Shown here: piece by piece, positions 35,720 to 44,996 of the stretch | Position numbering within the stretch: the first letter of the stretch is position 1 | Layout of the letters: the number at the start of each line of letters is the position of its first letter | Source of the DNA: Bacillus changyiensis | Lineage (GTDB): Bacteria; Bacillota; Bacilli; Bacillales; Bacillaceae | Length of the DNA: 64,000 nt | Assembly (NCBI RefSeq): GCF_027706145.1 | Contig: NZ_JAQFWW010000002.1 | Location: 620,001 to 684,000 of the forward strand | Direction of reading: 5' to 3' | Notes under the pieces: generated by a model | Database searches by the model: none | Seen by the model: the letters and a program-made list of their open reading frames with translations, nothing else | Told to the model about the DNA's origin: nothing | Made by a program: the position numbers and the translations under genes

Positions 35720-35750
35720 TTGCTTTAGAGTCTTCTCTAACCTTTAAACT
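35720..35750 (+). promoter_or_regulatory. MerR-type promoter and operator
   Basis: TTGCTT (-35) and TAAACT (-10) are separated by 19 bases, too long for ordinary sigma-A use but typical of promoters untwisted by MerR proteins. The spacer and last base of the -35 hold a perfect dyad, TTAGAG (35725-35730) and CTCTAA (35735-35740). It faces the MFS gene, whose start lies 26 bases downstream. Confidence 0.8.
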
Positions 35751-35776
35751 ATGTACTTATCTAAGGAGGTAAAAAT

Positions 35777-36982
35777 ATGGTTACTGTTAGCGATCAAAAA
35801 AACTTGCTCTACTATTTTCTCATGGTCTTTTTCTTTTTAACAAGTATTAGTGTTGGTATTGGTATCTATGAATTAATTCCATTGTATCGTATTTTGGGGG
35901 AGACATATCATCTTTCCGAAAATAAGACCATTTATCTTGGAAGTGCTTTTTCACTTGGCTATGCTATCGGGTTTCTGCTATTCGGTTGGCTCTCGAAATT
36001 TTTTGAGAAAAAGAAATTACTCTTATTTGGTCTATTTATGTTGGCTTTATGCACAGCATTTGCTGGATTTAGTTTTAACTATTTTTACATGTTGTGTGCC
36101 CGCATTTTTCAAGGAGTCTCTGCCGGCTCCTTCGCTCCACTAAGTTTTGCGATCATTCTTAAGATCTTTCCTGAAAATAAGCGAGCTGCTGCTAACGCTA
36201 CGGTTACGACCGGTTTTGTAATGGCAAGTATTATTGGACAACTTTTTAGTAGTTTCATCACATCATTGTATAATTGGTCTGCTGTATTTTGGATACAAGC
36301 TGGTTTATATTTGACGACATTGTTATTTCTTAGCTTACTTGTACCAACTTCAAAGGACGAGCTGGATATGAAGCAAGCAAATCAATCCAATTATTTTGTT
36401 GAATTATTAAAGTTGCTGATTAACCCGGCACTTTTGCCATGTTATTTGATCACGCTAAGTCTACTTTTTTCATTCGTTAGCTTTTATACAGTCATGAGCC
36501 AGTTTTTTCTAGACAGATTTTCATTTACTGAGACAAACATCATTTGGTTGCGTAGCATTGGTATTATTGGAATGATAGCAGCTATATGGTTCAGTTCCCC
36601 TCGCATAATTCATAAATGGGGACCACTTAAGTTATTGAAAACTGGTTTAGCAATTTCATCAGCAGGAGCTCTGCTAATGGCCTTTTCACCTACTGTTATT
36701 TTTGCAGGAGTGATGAGTACTCTATTTGTTTTTGGGATTACACTCATTTTGCCCATGATGGTATCATTGGTTGGAACACAAGCTGGACAACAGGGAGGAA
36801 CTGCTGTTACACTCTACACCATTGTTTTGTTTATTGGAGCAACACTTGGTCCCATCCTTGTAAATTTTGTAATGAAACAAACTCATTGTTATTGGTTGCC
36901 CTTCATAATCATTTCTTTACTACTATGCATTAGTTTCACATTGACTTTTTCAATTAAAATGAAAGGAGAGCGACAAGCATGA
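35777..36982 (+). CDS. Major facilitator superfamily efflux transporter
   Basis: A 401-residue MFS protein with 12 membrane segments, close in pattern to YnfM-like and drug:proton antiporter members (ARIFQGVSAGSFAPLSFAII, GTQAGQQGGTAVTLYTIV). AAGGAGG precedes the ATG by seven bases. It is the first gene of a two-gene operon controlled by the divergent MerR regulator, which suggests efflux of the compound sensed. Its composition is more AT-rich than the flanking backbone genes, in keeping with acquisition. Substrate unknown. Confidence 0.85.
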   Translation: MVTVSDQKNLLYYFLMVFFFLTSISVGIGIYELIPLYRILGETYHLSENKTIYLGSAFSLGYAIGFLLFGWLSKFFEKKKLLLFGLFMLALCTAFAGFSFNYFYMLCARIFQGVSAGSFAPLSFAIILKIFPENKRAAANATVTTGFVMASIIGQLFSSFITSLYNWSAVFWIQAGLYLTTLLFLSLLVPTSKDELDMKQANQSNYFVELLKLLINPALLPCYLITLSLLFSFVSFYTVMSQFFLDRFSFTETNIIWLRSIGIIGMIAAIWFSSPRIIHKWGPLKLLKTGLAISSAGALLMAFSPTVIFAGVMSTLFVFGITLILPMMVSLVGTQAGQQGGTAVTLYTIVLFIGATLGPILVNFVMKQTHCYWLPFIIISLLLCISFTLTFSIKMKGERQA

Positions 36983-37626
36983 GTGACAGTTTAACAATTA
37001 TAGTTGGTTCAGGCGCTGAGTTAGGTTTAAAAATTGCTGAAAAGTTTGGTAGAAATGGTTTTAGTATTGTCCTTGTCTCACGGAACAAAAATGTTCTAGA
37101 GCAACATGTTTCTCTCCTTAGGAAAAAAAGAATTAAGGCCGATCTAGTAACTGCTGACGTTACAAATTCTACATCTGTTAAGACCGCTTTTAAACAAATT
37201 CAAGAAAGGTATGGAGAACCAAGTGTCGTGATCTATAATGCAGTGGTAAGACGAAAAAAAACGCCTTCAAAATTGACTGAAGAAGAGTTAATGAATGATT
37301 TTAAAGTAAATGTAATTGGAGCCAAAACTGTGGCCACAGAAGTCATTCCTTTCTTTATTAAAAAAAGAAGGGGAACCATTCTTTTCACAGGAGGGGGACA
37401 TGCATTGAAGCCATCGATAGAATTTTCATCGATGTCTTTATGTAAGGCTGCACTCCGTAATTTGGCATTTTCTTTAGGTGAAGAACTTAAAACCAGTGGT
37501 GTTTTTGTTGGAACAGTTACGATAATGAAGAAAGTTGAAAAAGATACGGACTACGATCCTAGTCTGATAGCAGAGGCTTATTGGGACTTACATCAAAATC
37601 GGCACAAACCCGAAATCATTTATTAG
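36979..37626 (+). CDS. Short-chain dehydrogenase-like protein without catalytic Tyr
   Basis: A 215-residue classical-SDR-sized protein with a modified nucleotide motif (VGSGAELGLKIAEKF), SRNKNVLE, and NVIGAKTVATEV. The YxxxK pair is not intact: the segment reads SSMSLCKAALRNLAFSLGEE, keeping Lys but with Met where Tyr is expected, and the usual NAG motif reads YNAVV. Related Tyr-less SDRs with GKAALRNL-type segments exist, so this may be a normal feature of a divergent subfamily. It overlaps the MFS gene by four bases and should be co-induced with it. Reaction unknown. Confidence 0.78.
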   Translation: MSDSLTIIVGSGAELGLKIAEKFGRNGFSIVLVSRNKNVLEQHVSLLRKKRIKADLVTADVTNSTSVKTAFKQIQERYGEPSVVIYNAVVRRKKTPSKLTEEELMNDFKVNVIGAKTVATEVIPFFIKKRRGTILFTGGGHALKPSIEFSSMSLCKAALRNLAFSLGEELKTSGVFVGTVTIMKKVEKDTDYDPSLIAEAYWDLHQNRHKPEIIY

Positions 37627-37660
37627 AAGCGGTTCAAAGCGCCTCTAACAATTTTAAAGG

Positions 37661-38392
37661 TCATGAATGATTATTTATTTTTCGACTTATCCAAAATGGC
37701 AAATGGAGAAGATAAAAGAAAACAATTGTCACCGCTTCAGCCGATAAAATATACCATGGCCATGGACCGAGAACATCTAAAAGTGAAGCTCCGCCTCCCG
37801 GTTTTTTCATTAAGTACATATAGTTAGACTTTAGCAACCGGTTGATCAAAAAGATGACCCCGCCATAGACATTCACAATCAGAAATGTCATCCAGAGTGA
37901 TCGTACTGTAGGTTTATATTTTTCGGCTGCAATTATGAACAGGCATGAAAGAACAACAATACCATGAGAGATAAAAAATTCGAAATAGCGAAAATGTGGA
38001 AATCCATACCTTCCTAAATCGGGTGTCACCATTGCTTGTAAAGCACTGCCCAATCCGGCGAAATAAAGAAACTTAAACAAATTGAGGTTATTTGTTAATA
38101 AAAGGACGATGACAAGATACACAGAAAGGTCACTCAAATGAAGAGGCAAAGAGTAACGTGGTGTCCAAGAATCAACATAAATAAACCACGAATGATATCC
38201 AATTTCGGACAGTATTAGAATAAGTATAAAAGTAAACCGAATGATGCGATTCGTTTTCGGATTTTGCAACTTCTCTCTAAAAAAGAATAGGCAAAGGCCA
38301 AGTACTGTCAAAACAAGCAGCGTCCAAATATGTTCAGTTGAAAAAAGTTGAAACGATTCTTGTGGTCCATGTTTTTGAAAATATGTTTTCAT
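37661..38392 (-). CDS. ywaF: TIGR02206-type integral membrane protein YwaF
   Basis: Membrane protein of 243 residues with about seven hydrophobic segments. The family pattern is visible: STEHIWTLL near the N-terminus, PLHLSDLS, YFAGLGSALQAMVTPD, FFISHGIVVLS and the C-terminal KPGGGASLLDVLGPWPWYIL. B. subtilis YwaF has this architecture and no known function. The start is the second of two adjacent ATGs, with AGGTG six bases upstream; a GTG and an ATG just before are alternatives. Confidence 0.85.
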   Translation of the reverse strand: MKTYFQKHGPQESFQLFSTEHIWTLLVLTVLGLCLFFFREKLQNPKTNRIIRFTFILILILSEIGYHSWFIYVDSWTPRYSLPLHLSDLSVYLVIVLLLTNNLNLFKFLYFAGLGSALQAMVTPDLGRYGFPHFRYFEFFISHGIVVLSCLFIIAAEKYKPTVRSLWMTFLIVNVYGGVIFLINRLLKSNYMYLMKKPGGGASLLDVLGPWPWYILSAEAVTIVFFYLLHLPFWISRKINNHS

Positions 38393-38450
38393 CATAAGCA
38401 CCTATCATTTATTTTAGGTTTATTTTGTTTCAAATATATTTTGTTATGCA

Positions 38451-38482
38451 AAAAAGACTGCCGAATTTCAGGCAGTCCTTTA
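38451..38482 (-). terminator. Terminator of the D-galactonate operon
   Basis: AAGGACTGCC and GGCAGTCTT form a stem directly after the transporter gene, followed by TTTTTT on the minus strand. Confidence 0.85.
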
Positions 38483-38484
38483 CA

Positions 38485-39816
38485 TTACATGGGAAGGTGA
38501 TGATCTTCCATCACTTCGTCTTTCATTGCGATCCTTTCTACTTTGCCTACTAGAAAAATATAAGAAAGCGCTCCTGTCAAAGCAAGAAAACCGATAAAGA
38601 CAAGGGCAGGTGCAAAGCTTCCGCCATTGACAAGCAGGCCGATGACAATTGGAACGATAACAGAAGCAAGGCTACCGATAAAGTTAAACACACCACCTGT
38701 CAAACCAATCAAGTGTTTAGGCGCCAAAGATGACACCAGCACCCACGTAATTGAGGCCAAGCCATTTCCGAAAAAAGCAATGGTCATGAACAAAATAATG
38801 AGTGATGTTTGCTCAACATAATTGGCACCAATAATCGAAATCGACAGGAACAAGCCAATGATAATGGGTGTTTTTCGTGCTACACCAGAGGATATGCCTT
38901 TTTTCACAAGAAAATCAGATAGAAATCCTGACAATAACACCCCGAAAAATGCGGCTAAAAATGGTAGTGAAGCAAGGAAACCTGATTGTAAAAAGTTAAG
39001 TCCTCGATACTTAACAAGATATGTTGGAAACCATGTTAAGAAAAACCACAATGTTGAATTGACAGCAAATTGTCCAATGTAAATTCCCCATAGTTTTCGA
39101 TGACTGAGCACTTGTTTAAAATGAGTCCTGTTCAATGCACTTTTTGTCTTTTCAACGGTTGAACTGCGGCTAATGATTCCCCCGCCTTTTTCAATATGGT
39201 CAAGTTCTGCTTGGTTCACTTTCGGATGCTGACTTGGATCACGATAAAAACAATACCATATGATCCCCCAAACCAATCCAACTGCTCCAGTAACAATAAA
39301 CAGACCACGCCAGCCGACAAGATGTTGAACTGCACTAAGTGCAGGTGTCAAAAAGGCAAGGCCAGCAAATTGGCCAGACGTATAAAAAGCAATCCCAGAT
39401 GCTCTTTCTTGTTCAGGAAACCATGAAGTCACAACCCGATTATTCGTTGGAAACGCCGGAGCCTCAAAAGCCCCTGTCGCAAGACGCAATCCAAATAATG
39501 TACCGAATCCACGAACAAACCCTTGAAACAATGTCGCTAATGACCAAGTGATCAAACTAAAAGCATAGACAAGCCGTGGACCAAATCGATCGACAAGGCC
39601 ACCTCCTGGGATTTGCAGTGCACAATACGACCATCCAAAGGCGGAAAAGATTAAGCCTAATTGAACCGATGACAAGTTCAAGTCTTCACCGATCAGGGAA
39701 GCTGCTACAGATATATTGCTACGATCCATATAGTTAATGACGACACATACAAAAATAAACATCAAGATTCGGATTCGAACCTTTGTCGGCTTTTGCTTTA
39801 CATTTGCTGCTTTCAT
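38485..39816 (-). CDS. dgoT: D-galactonate transporter (MFS, ACS family)
   Basis: MFS transporter of the anion:cation symporter family that includes DgoT and GudP, 443 residues with 12 membrane segments. VVINYMDRSNISVAASLIGE at the first span and FGWSYCALQIPGGGLVDRFG at the second are the family marks. Its position as last gene of a dgo operon indicates D-galactonate as substrate. AAGGGA precedes the ATG. A 68-base gap holding a cre-like site separates it from dgoD, so it may have extra control. Confidence 0.88.
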   Translation of the reverse strand: MKAANVKQKPTKVRIRILMFIFVCVVINYMDRSNISVAASLIGEDLNLSSVQLGLIFSAFGWSYCALQIPGGGLVDRFGPRLVYAFSLITWSLATLFQGFVRGFGTLFGLRLATGAFEAPAFPTNNRVVTSWFPEQERASGIAFYTSGQFAGLAFLTPALSAVQHLVGWRGLFIVTGAVGLVWGIIWYCFYRDPSQHPKVNQAELDHIEKGGGIISRSSTVEKTKSALNRTHFKQVLSHRKLWGIYIGQFAVNSTLWFFLTWFPTYLVKYRGLNFLQSGFLASLPFLAAFFGVLLSGFLSDFLVKKGISSGVARKTPIIIGLFLSISIIGANYVEQTSLIILFMTIAFFGNGLASITWVLVSSLAPKHLIGLTGGVFNFIGSLASVIVPIVIGLLVNGGSFAPALVFIGFLALTGALSYIFLVGKVERIAMKDEVMEDHHLPM

Positions 39817-39861
39817 TTAGGTTCTTCCCTTCTATCGCATCCTGTGCTAAGGACTTTTTAT

Positions 39862-39875
39862 AGAAAACGCTATCA
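39862..39875. promoter_or_regulatory. cre-like site between dgoD and the transporter gene
   Basis: AGAAAACGCTATCA matches the CcpA consensus TGWNANCGNTNWCA at 13 of 14 positions. Its place within the operon suggests a roadblock or a second promoter under catabolite control. Confidence 0.5.
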
Positions 39876-39884
39876 AAAAACAAC

Positions 39885-41033
39885 CTACCACTCCGCTACA
39901 CTACCATCACCATGGCGCCAAACCGGATTTCGCCAATGATGTCCAACTTCAGCCATTTTCCGGACGTGCGCCTCATTGATTTCTATGCCAAGACCAGGTC
40001 GATTTGGAATTTGAACAGACCCGTTTTCATATAAAAATACATCCTTGTCCAGCAAATAATCTAATAAATCAGTGCCTTTGTTATAATGTATCCCTAAGCT
40101 CTGCTCTTGAATAAAAGCATTGTGACAAGTTGCATCCACTTGCAAACAAGCTGCTAGTGCAATCGGGCCGAGCGGACAGTGCGGAGCAGCCGCGACATCA
40201 AACGCTTCTGCCATAGATAAAATTTTCTTACATTCTGTAATCCCTCCGGCATGTGACAAGTCAGGCTGAATAATATCTACAAAGCCATCCATGAGCAGAT
40301 TTTTATACTGCCATTTCGAAAACATCCGTTCTCCTGTTGCAATTGGAATGGAGACAAGACTGGCGATATCGCGAAGCGCCTCATTGTTCTCAGGTAATAC
40401 AGGTTCTTCAATAAACATAGGTCGATAGGTCTCTAGCTCTTTTGCTAAAATTTTTGCCATTGGCTTATGCACTCTGCCATGAAAATCGATGCCAATTCCA
40501 AAATAAGGACCGACCGCTTCTCTAACTGCTGCCACCCTCTCAATGACTTGATCAATTTTTTCGTATGAATCAATATATTGCAGTTCCTCAGTACCGTTCA
40601 TTTTGATAGCAGTAAAACCTTTTTCGGCCATTTCCTTTGCCGCACGTCCCACATCGGCAGGCCGGTCTCCACCAATCCATGAGTAAACTTTAATAGAATC
40701 TCTGCATGATCCACCAAGTAGTTGATGAACAGGGGCTTGATAAAACTTTCCTTTAATATCCCAAAGTGCTTGATCAATTCCAGCTATCGCACTCATTAAA
40801 ATCGGTCCACCGCGGTAAAAGCCACCTCTATACATGACATTCCAATGATCCTCTATATTGAGTGGATCTTTACCGATCAAGTATTCCATTAATTCGTGAA
40901 CAGCCGCTTTAACGGTTGCGGCCTTCCCCTCAATAACCGGTTCTCCCCAACCAGTGATCCCTTCATCAGTTTCAACTTTTAGGAAAAGCCAGCGCGGTGG
41001 AATTTGAAAACATTCATAACTTGTGATTTTCAT
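39885..41033 (-). CDS. dgoD: D-galactonate dehydratase
   Basis: Enolase-superfamily enzyme that dehydrates D-galactonate to 2-keto-3-deoxy-D-galactonate. The 382 residues match the length and many segments of E. coli Dgo[84 protein letters not shown] and the C-terminal [16 protein letters not shown]. Metal-ligand Asp and Glu in GIDFHG and FIEEP and the catalytic His in APHCPLGP are present. GAGGAGA lies upstream of the ATG. Third catabolic gene of the operon. Confidence 0.95.
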   Translation of the reverse strand: MKITSYECFQIPPRWLFLKVETDEGITGWGEPVIEGKAATVKAAVHELMEYLIGKDPLNIEDHWNVMYRGGFYRGGPILMSAIAGIDQALWDIKGKFYQAPVHQLLGGSCRDSIKVYSWIGGDRPADVGRAAKEMAEKGFTAIKMNGTEELQYIDSYEKIDQVIERVAAVREAVGPYFGIGIDFHGRVHKPMAKILAKELETYRPMFIEEPVLPENNEALRDIASLVSIPIATGERMFSKWQYKNLLMDGFVDIIQPDLSHAGGITECKKILSMAEAFDVAAAPHCPLGPIALAACLQVDATCHNAFIQEQSLGIHYNKGTDLLDYLLDKDVFLYENGSVQIPNRPGLGIEINEAHVRKMAEVGHHWRNPVWRHGDGSVAEW

Positions 41034-41049
41034 ATTTGTTCATCTCCTC

Positions 41050-41673
41050 TTATTGAATGGCTGCCACAAATTGTTTTGCTTTTTCAGTCAATTTTCGCAA
41101 AAACGTCTCGTTAATTTCTGCATTTGTTTGCACAAGAGAACTTCCAATTCCTGCACCAACAGCTCCTGCTTTGAGAAACTCACCGATATTTTCCAAACCA
41201 ACACCACCGGTTGGGAGAAGTGGAATTTGCGGAAGCGGTCCCTGAATATCCTTTATATAACCCGGTCCCATCGTTCCTGGGAAAACTTTCACAATATCGC
41301 CACCACTTTCAAATGCGGTCAATATTTCCGTCGGAGTGAAAGCACCCGGAATACTCAATGCACCGTAACGTTTGGTCAACTTAATTGTTTCTACATTGAC
41401 AGTTGGTGAAAGAATAAACTTTGCTCCAGCGAAAAGTGCTGCCCGTGCAGATTCTGGGTCAAGGACAGTACCGGCGCCAATTAACATGTGATGTCCGAAG
41501 CGTTCTGAAACAGCTTCAATCGCTTTTATCGCTTCTGGCGAATTCAGAGTGATTTCCACCAATCGAATACCGCCATTTTGTAAAGCTTCTGCAATACGGA
41601 CAGCCTCTTCCGCCTTATAACCGCGAACGATGGCAATGACTTTATGTTTTTCAATTTGGGATAAAGTGCTCAT
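41050..41673 (-). CDS. dgoA: 2-keto-3-deoxy-6-phosphogalactonate aldolase
   Basis: Class I KDPG/KDPGal aldolase that splits the phosphorylated keto-acid into pyruvate and glyceraldehyde-3-phosphate. The 207-residue barrel has catalytic Glu in VEITLNS and the Schiff-base Lys in GGDIVKVFPG, with LLPTGGVGLENI at the phosphate site. Galactonate specificity is inferred from adjoining dgoD. AGAGGAG lies seven bases before ATG; the gaps to its neighbours are 16 and 23 bases. Confidence 0.93.
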   Translation of the reverse strand: MSTLSQIEKHKVIAIVRGYKAEEAVRIAEALQNGGIRLVEITLNSPEAIKAIEAVSERFGHHMLIGAGTVLDPESARAALFAGAKFILSPTVNVETIKLTKRYGALSIPGAFTPTEILTAFESGGDIVKVFPGTMGPGYIKDIQGPLPQIPLLPTGGVGLENIGEFLKAGAVGAGIGSSLVQTNAEINETFLRKLTEKAKQFVAAIQ

Positions 41674-41696
41674 TTCTTGTCTCCTCTCTCATATAT

Positions 41697-42650
41697 TTAC
41701 CTACTGACATCATCATCTTCCAACTGTTCCATAAAGCGAAACAATGACTCACGGTCAGGTAGTCCCTCAATATCTCCATTTACCGCTGTCACCATGGCGC
41801 CAACAGCACAGCCCCGTCTCACAGACTCACAAAGCGGAATCTCTTCAATTAAGCCAGACAGCACACCTGCTGCAAATCCGTCCCCGGCTCCCACTGGATC
41901 TACCACTCTCTCAATTTGGTAACCATTTATGTAGCCGCTATCATTTTTACTAGAGTAGTAAGCTCCCATCGCACCCAACTTAATAATGGCCGTTTTAACC
42001 CCAAGTTGATGTAGAGATTTTGCCATTGCCTTTTCGTCTTTAGTTCCGAATAAAAAGTACCCTTCTCTTACACCAGGCAAAACAATGTCAGACTGCTTCA
42101 CAAGCTCTAGTAATGTCTGCTTTGCCAAGTCTTTATCCCATAGTTTTGTTCGCAGGTTGGGATCAAATACAATCGGGATATGATGTTTTCTTGCCAGCTT
42201 TACAGCATAAAACATCACATTTAAAGCGCTTTCACTTAAAGCAGGGGTAACCCCTGTCAAATAAAGAAACCCACTATTTTTGAGATAGTTCTCATCAATA
42301 TCACATGGCTGTAAAAAACTTGCTGCAGATGCATTTCTGTAATAACTGACATTCACTCTTGTTTCATTCGCTCGCTCTTTAAAAAACAAACCGGTCGGTG
42401 CCTCTGCATCTAGCTTCACTTGGCTGACATCAACGCCTTCTCCCCTTACAGATGAGAGAATCATAGCGCCAAATTCATCTTTGCCAAGCCTACTGATCCA
42501 GCCTGTTTTTTTTCCGAGCTTGGCAAGCCCGATTAGCGTATTTGTTTCTGCTCCTGCGATTCTGGTTGTATAGTTTTTTGCATATCTGAGGGGACCATCT
42601 TCATTCGGAGTGAACGCTACCATCGTTTCCCCTATACTTATAACATCCAT
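41697..42650 (-). CDS. dgoK: 2-keto-3-deoxygalactonate/gluconate kinase (PfkB family)
   Basis: Ribokinase/PfkB-fold sugar kinase of 317 residues, of the KdgK type by sequence (MDVISIGETMVAFTPNEDGP, GAETNTLIGLAKLGKKTGWI, VDPVGAGDGFAAGVLSGLIE with the anion hole and catalytic Asp). In this operon it should phosphorylate 2-keto-3-deoxygalactonate. E. coli DgoK belongs to a different family, so the symbol describes role rather than descent. The ATG at 42650 follows GGGAGG; 14 upstream in-frame codons overlap the regulator gene and are not used. Confidence 0.9.
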   Translation of the reverse strand: MDVISIGETMVAFTPNEDGPLRYAKNYTTRIAGAETNTLIGLAKLGKKTGWISRLGKDEFGAMILSSVRGEGVDVSQVKLDAEAPTGLFFKERANETRVNVSYYRNASAASFLQPCDIDENYLKNSGFLYLTGVTPALSESALNVMFYAVKLARKHHIPIVFDPNLRTKLWDKDLAKQTLLELVKQSDIVLPGVREGYFLFGTKDEKAMAKSLHQLGVKTAIIKLGAMGAYYSSKNDSGYINGYQIERVVDPVGAGDGFAAGVLSGLIEEIPLCESVRRGCAVGAMVTAVNGDIEGLPDRESLFRFMEQLEDDDVSR

Positions 42651-42672
42651 CTGTATCCTCCCTATGTGCAGG

Positions 42673-43428
42673 CTAATTGACGTAACCGCCAATACTTTCT
42701 GTAATTTTTCCCGCTGTATACAGCAATTGTTCAGTGATCATAGATTTTCTTGTTAACATCCGCTCCTTAGGACCAGCCGTACTGATAGCAGCTTTTATTT
42801 CCCCATCTACTCCAAATACTGGGGCTGCTAAGCAAAACAGTCCTTCTTCATTTTCTTCATCATCAATTGCATAACCCTGATTTGAAAAATGCTGCAACTG
42901 ATCGACCAGTGTTTTTTTGTCCATAATCGTCCGTTCTGTAAACCGCACAAATTCAATTTCATCAAGCAATCGGTTTCGTTTTTCAGCAGATAGGAAAGCC
43001 AGAAATGTTTTCCCAAGTCCTGTACAATAAAGCGGCTTCCGTGAACCTGGCTGAGCGGTTGTTCTGATTGATCTGTTATTATCTATTTTCGCAATATAGA
43101 CAAGTTGATCTTCAGATAATACAGCCATAAAAACGGTTTCCTGAACTCCATCCATCAACTGTTTCAAATATGGAATTCCTTGGGCAGATATATCCACACA
43201 ATCAATTGCTGCACTGCCAATTTCAATCAGTTTTGGACCTAATCTATATCGTTTTAATGCATCCAGCTGAAGGTAACCTTCATGAAAAAGCGTGACCACT
43301 AAGTTAAATGTACTGCTTTGCGGAAACGATAAATCTCTGCTGATTTCCTTTACTGTTAATCCATCCGGATGTTTGGCTAGTAATTCAAATACACGCAGCA
43401 CGCGCACTGCAGATTTGACGACTGACAT
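42673..43428 (-). CDS. IclR-family regulator of the galactonate operon
   Basis: A 251-residue IclR-type regulator: N-terminal winged helix (LLAKHPDGLTVKEISRDLSF) and the effector domain with GSRKPLYCTGLGKTFLAFLS and ISTAGPKERM. GGGGGAGGG lies just before the ATG at 43428. It is the first gene of the operon, 22 bases from the kinase gene, so it is autoregulated. Two palindromes between its start and the predicted promoter are candidate operators. The effector is likely galactonate or its keto-deoxy product. Confidence 0.9.
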   Translation of the reverse strand: MSVVKSAVRVLRVFELLAKHPDGLTVKEISRDLSFPQSSTFNLVVTLFHEGYLQLDALKRYRLGPKLIEIGSAAIDCVDISAQGIPYLKQLMDGVQETVFMAVLSEDQLVYIAKIDNNRSIRTTAQPGSRKPLYCTGLGKTFLAFLSAEKRNRLLDEIEFVRFTERTIMDKKTLVDQLQHFSNQGYAIDDEENEEGLFCLAAPVFGVDGEIKAAISTAGPKERMLTRKSMITEQLLYTAGKITESIGGYVN

Positions 43429-43443
43429 GACACCCTCCCCCAT

Positions 43444-43455
43444 TCACATATGTGA
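43444..43455. promoter_or_regulatory. Palindrome TCACATATGTGA upstream of the IclR gene
   Basis: A perfect 12-base palindrome 16-27 bases before the IclR start codon, a plausible second operator half for the dgo regulator. Confidence 0.4.
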
Positions 43456-43471
43456 TTCAAAATCAGATATC

Positions 43472-43515
43472 CGATTAATCGAACGTATTTTAAACAGAAA
43501 CAATCCCTACGTCAA
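43472..43515 (-). promoter_or_regulatory. Promoter and operator of the D-galactonate operon
   Basis: On the minus strand TTGACG and TAAAAT are separated by 17 bases (43487-43515). The perfect palindrome CGATTAATCG (43472-43481) lies immediately downstream of the -10, across the expected transcription start, where a repressor would block initiation. Confidence 0.65.
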
Positions 43516-43650
43516 CTATTCTTTTTTTAAAGTTTTATCTCCATTTGCCCACATTGCCCAAGGTCTTCCGTCTCAATTCTTTTAGTAAAGCAGGATTTAA
43601 GAGGCTTGATGTGAAATCTTTTCTGTTAAAACCATTAAGGAGGTCTTTAA

Positions 43651-44979
43651 ATGAAGCGAAAGTTAATGAAACTGAGTTTGGCAGCAACGATTGCACTGAG
43701 TGGATTTTTCATGTCAGCGACAGTTGAGGGGACAAATACTGTCCAAGCAGTTTCAAAAGATTTATCTAAATATTCCGTTAATAAACTGAAGCGGTTTAAT
43801 GAAAATCGTGCTTTTCGAACAATTTATCATCTAAGTGAAACAATTGGTCCTAGAGTGGCAGGTTCGCTTGCGGAAAAAAAGAGTGCAAGATTTATTGCTT
43901 CACAACTGAAAAAATCGAAGCTTAAAGTAAAGATTCAGAAATTTGACATTCCTGACAGATTGAAAGGAACGCTTACGGTTCAGGGACATGAAGTTCCTTC
44001 ACGACCTGCTACCGGTTCTGCACCTACACCTGAAAAAGGCTTGACAGCACCGCTTTACAAGGCAGGACTCGGCCGACCTGGGGACTTTACTGAAGATGTG
44101 AAAGGGAAAGTCGCTGTGATTTCAAGAGGAGAACTTACATTTTATGAAAAAGCAAAAAACGCCGCTGATGCCGGTGCGGCCGCAGTTATTATTTACAATA
44201 ATAAAGACAGCCTTGCCGCTCTTATTCCGAACCTTGCCGGGAAAACAGTGGATATTCCGGTTGTTGGCATCGGAAAAGAAGACGGTGAAAAATTGTTAAC
44301 AAAAACAAAGGCTACCCTTAAGCTTGACGCTCTCAAACATCAAACTTCACAAAATGTGATCGGAGTTCGGCGAGCAAAAGGAGTCAAGAAACCAGACATC
44401 GTCTATATCACTTCACACTATGATAGTGTTCCATATGGACCGGGTGCGAATGACAATGCATCAGGAACATCTGTTGTCTTAGAGCTTGCACGTACTATGA
44501 AAAACATCCCGGCTGACAAAGAAATTCGTTTTATTGCATTTGGCGCTGAGGAAATCGGACTTCTCGGCTCAGAGCATTATGTTAGCAAATTGTCTGACCA
44601 GGAAGTCAAACGAAGTGCAGCAAACTTTAACTTAGACATGGTGGCGACAAACTGGGAGAACGCTTCACAACTGAATATTAATACATTAGATGGCTCAGGA
44701 AATCTCGTCTGGACATTAAGCAAACAGGCGGCTTTAAAACTCAAAAAAGGGAGTGTCTTACATTTAAGTAAAGGGGGCTCATCTGACCATGTTCCATTTC
44801 ATGAAGCGGGAATCGATTCAGCCAACTTTATTTGGGAAGAGCCAGGAACAGGTGCTTTAGAACCATGGTATCACAGCCCATACGACACGATTGACCATAT
44901 TAGCAAAAAACGCTTAAGAGTAACAGGACTGATCGCTGGCCATGCAGTTTATGATTTTGTCAAAAAAAACAAGTGGTAA
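43651..44979 (+). CDS. ywaD: Exported aminopeptidase YwaD (M28 with PA domain)
   Basis: Secreted zinc aminopeptidase of family M28, 442 residues. A Sec signal peptide (about residues 1-35) is followed by a protease-associated insert (about 125-220; KAGLGRPGDFTEDVKGKVAV) and the catalytic domain. Zinc ligands and catalytic residues are visible: His and Asp in TSHYDSV and GANDNASG, Glu pair in FGAEEIGLLGSEHY, Asp in NLDMV, His in PWYHSPYDT. AAGGAGG lies before the ATG. B. subtilis has ywaD at the same place beside ywaC. Confidence 0.94.
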   Translation: MKRKLMKLSLAATIALSGFFMSATVEGTNTVQAVSKDLSKYSVNKLKRFNENRAFRTIYHLSETIGPRVAGSLAEKKSARFIASQLKKSKLKVKIQKFDIPDRLKGTLTVQGHEVPSRPATGSAPTPEKGLTAPLYKAGLGRPGDFTEDVKGKVAVISRGELTFYEKAKNAADAGAAAVIIYNNKDSLAALIPNLAGKTVDIPVVGIGKEDGEKLLTKTKATLKLDALKHQTSQNVIGVRRAKGVKKPDIVYITSHYDSVPYGPGANDNASGTSVVLELARTMKNIPADKEIRFIAFGAEEIGLLGSEHYVSKLSDQEVKRSAANFNLDMVATNWENASQLNINTLDGSGNLVWTLSKQAALKLKKGSVLHLSKGGSSDHVPFHEAGIDSANFIWEEPGTGALEPWYHSPYDTIDHISKKRLRVTGLIAGHAVYDFVKKNKW

Positions 44980-44996
44980 AAGGGGATATGTGTCAA

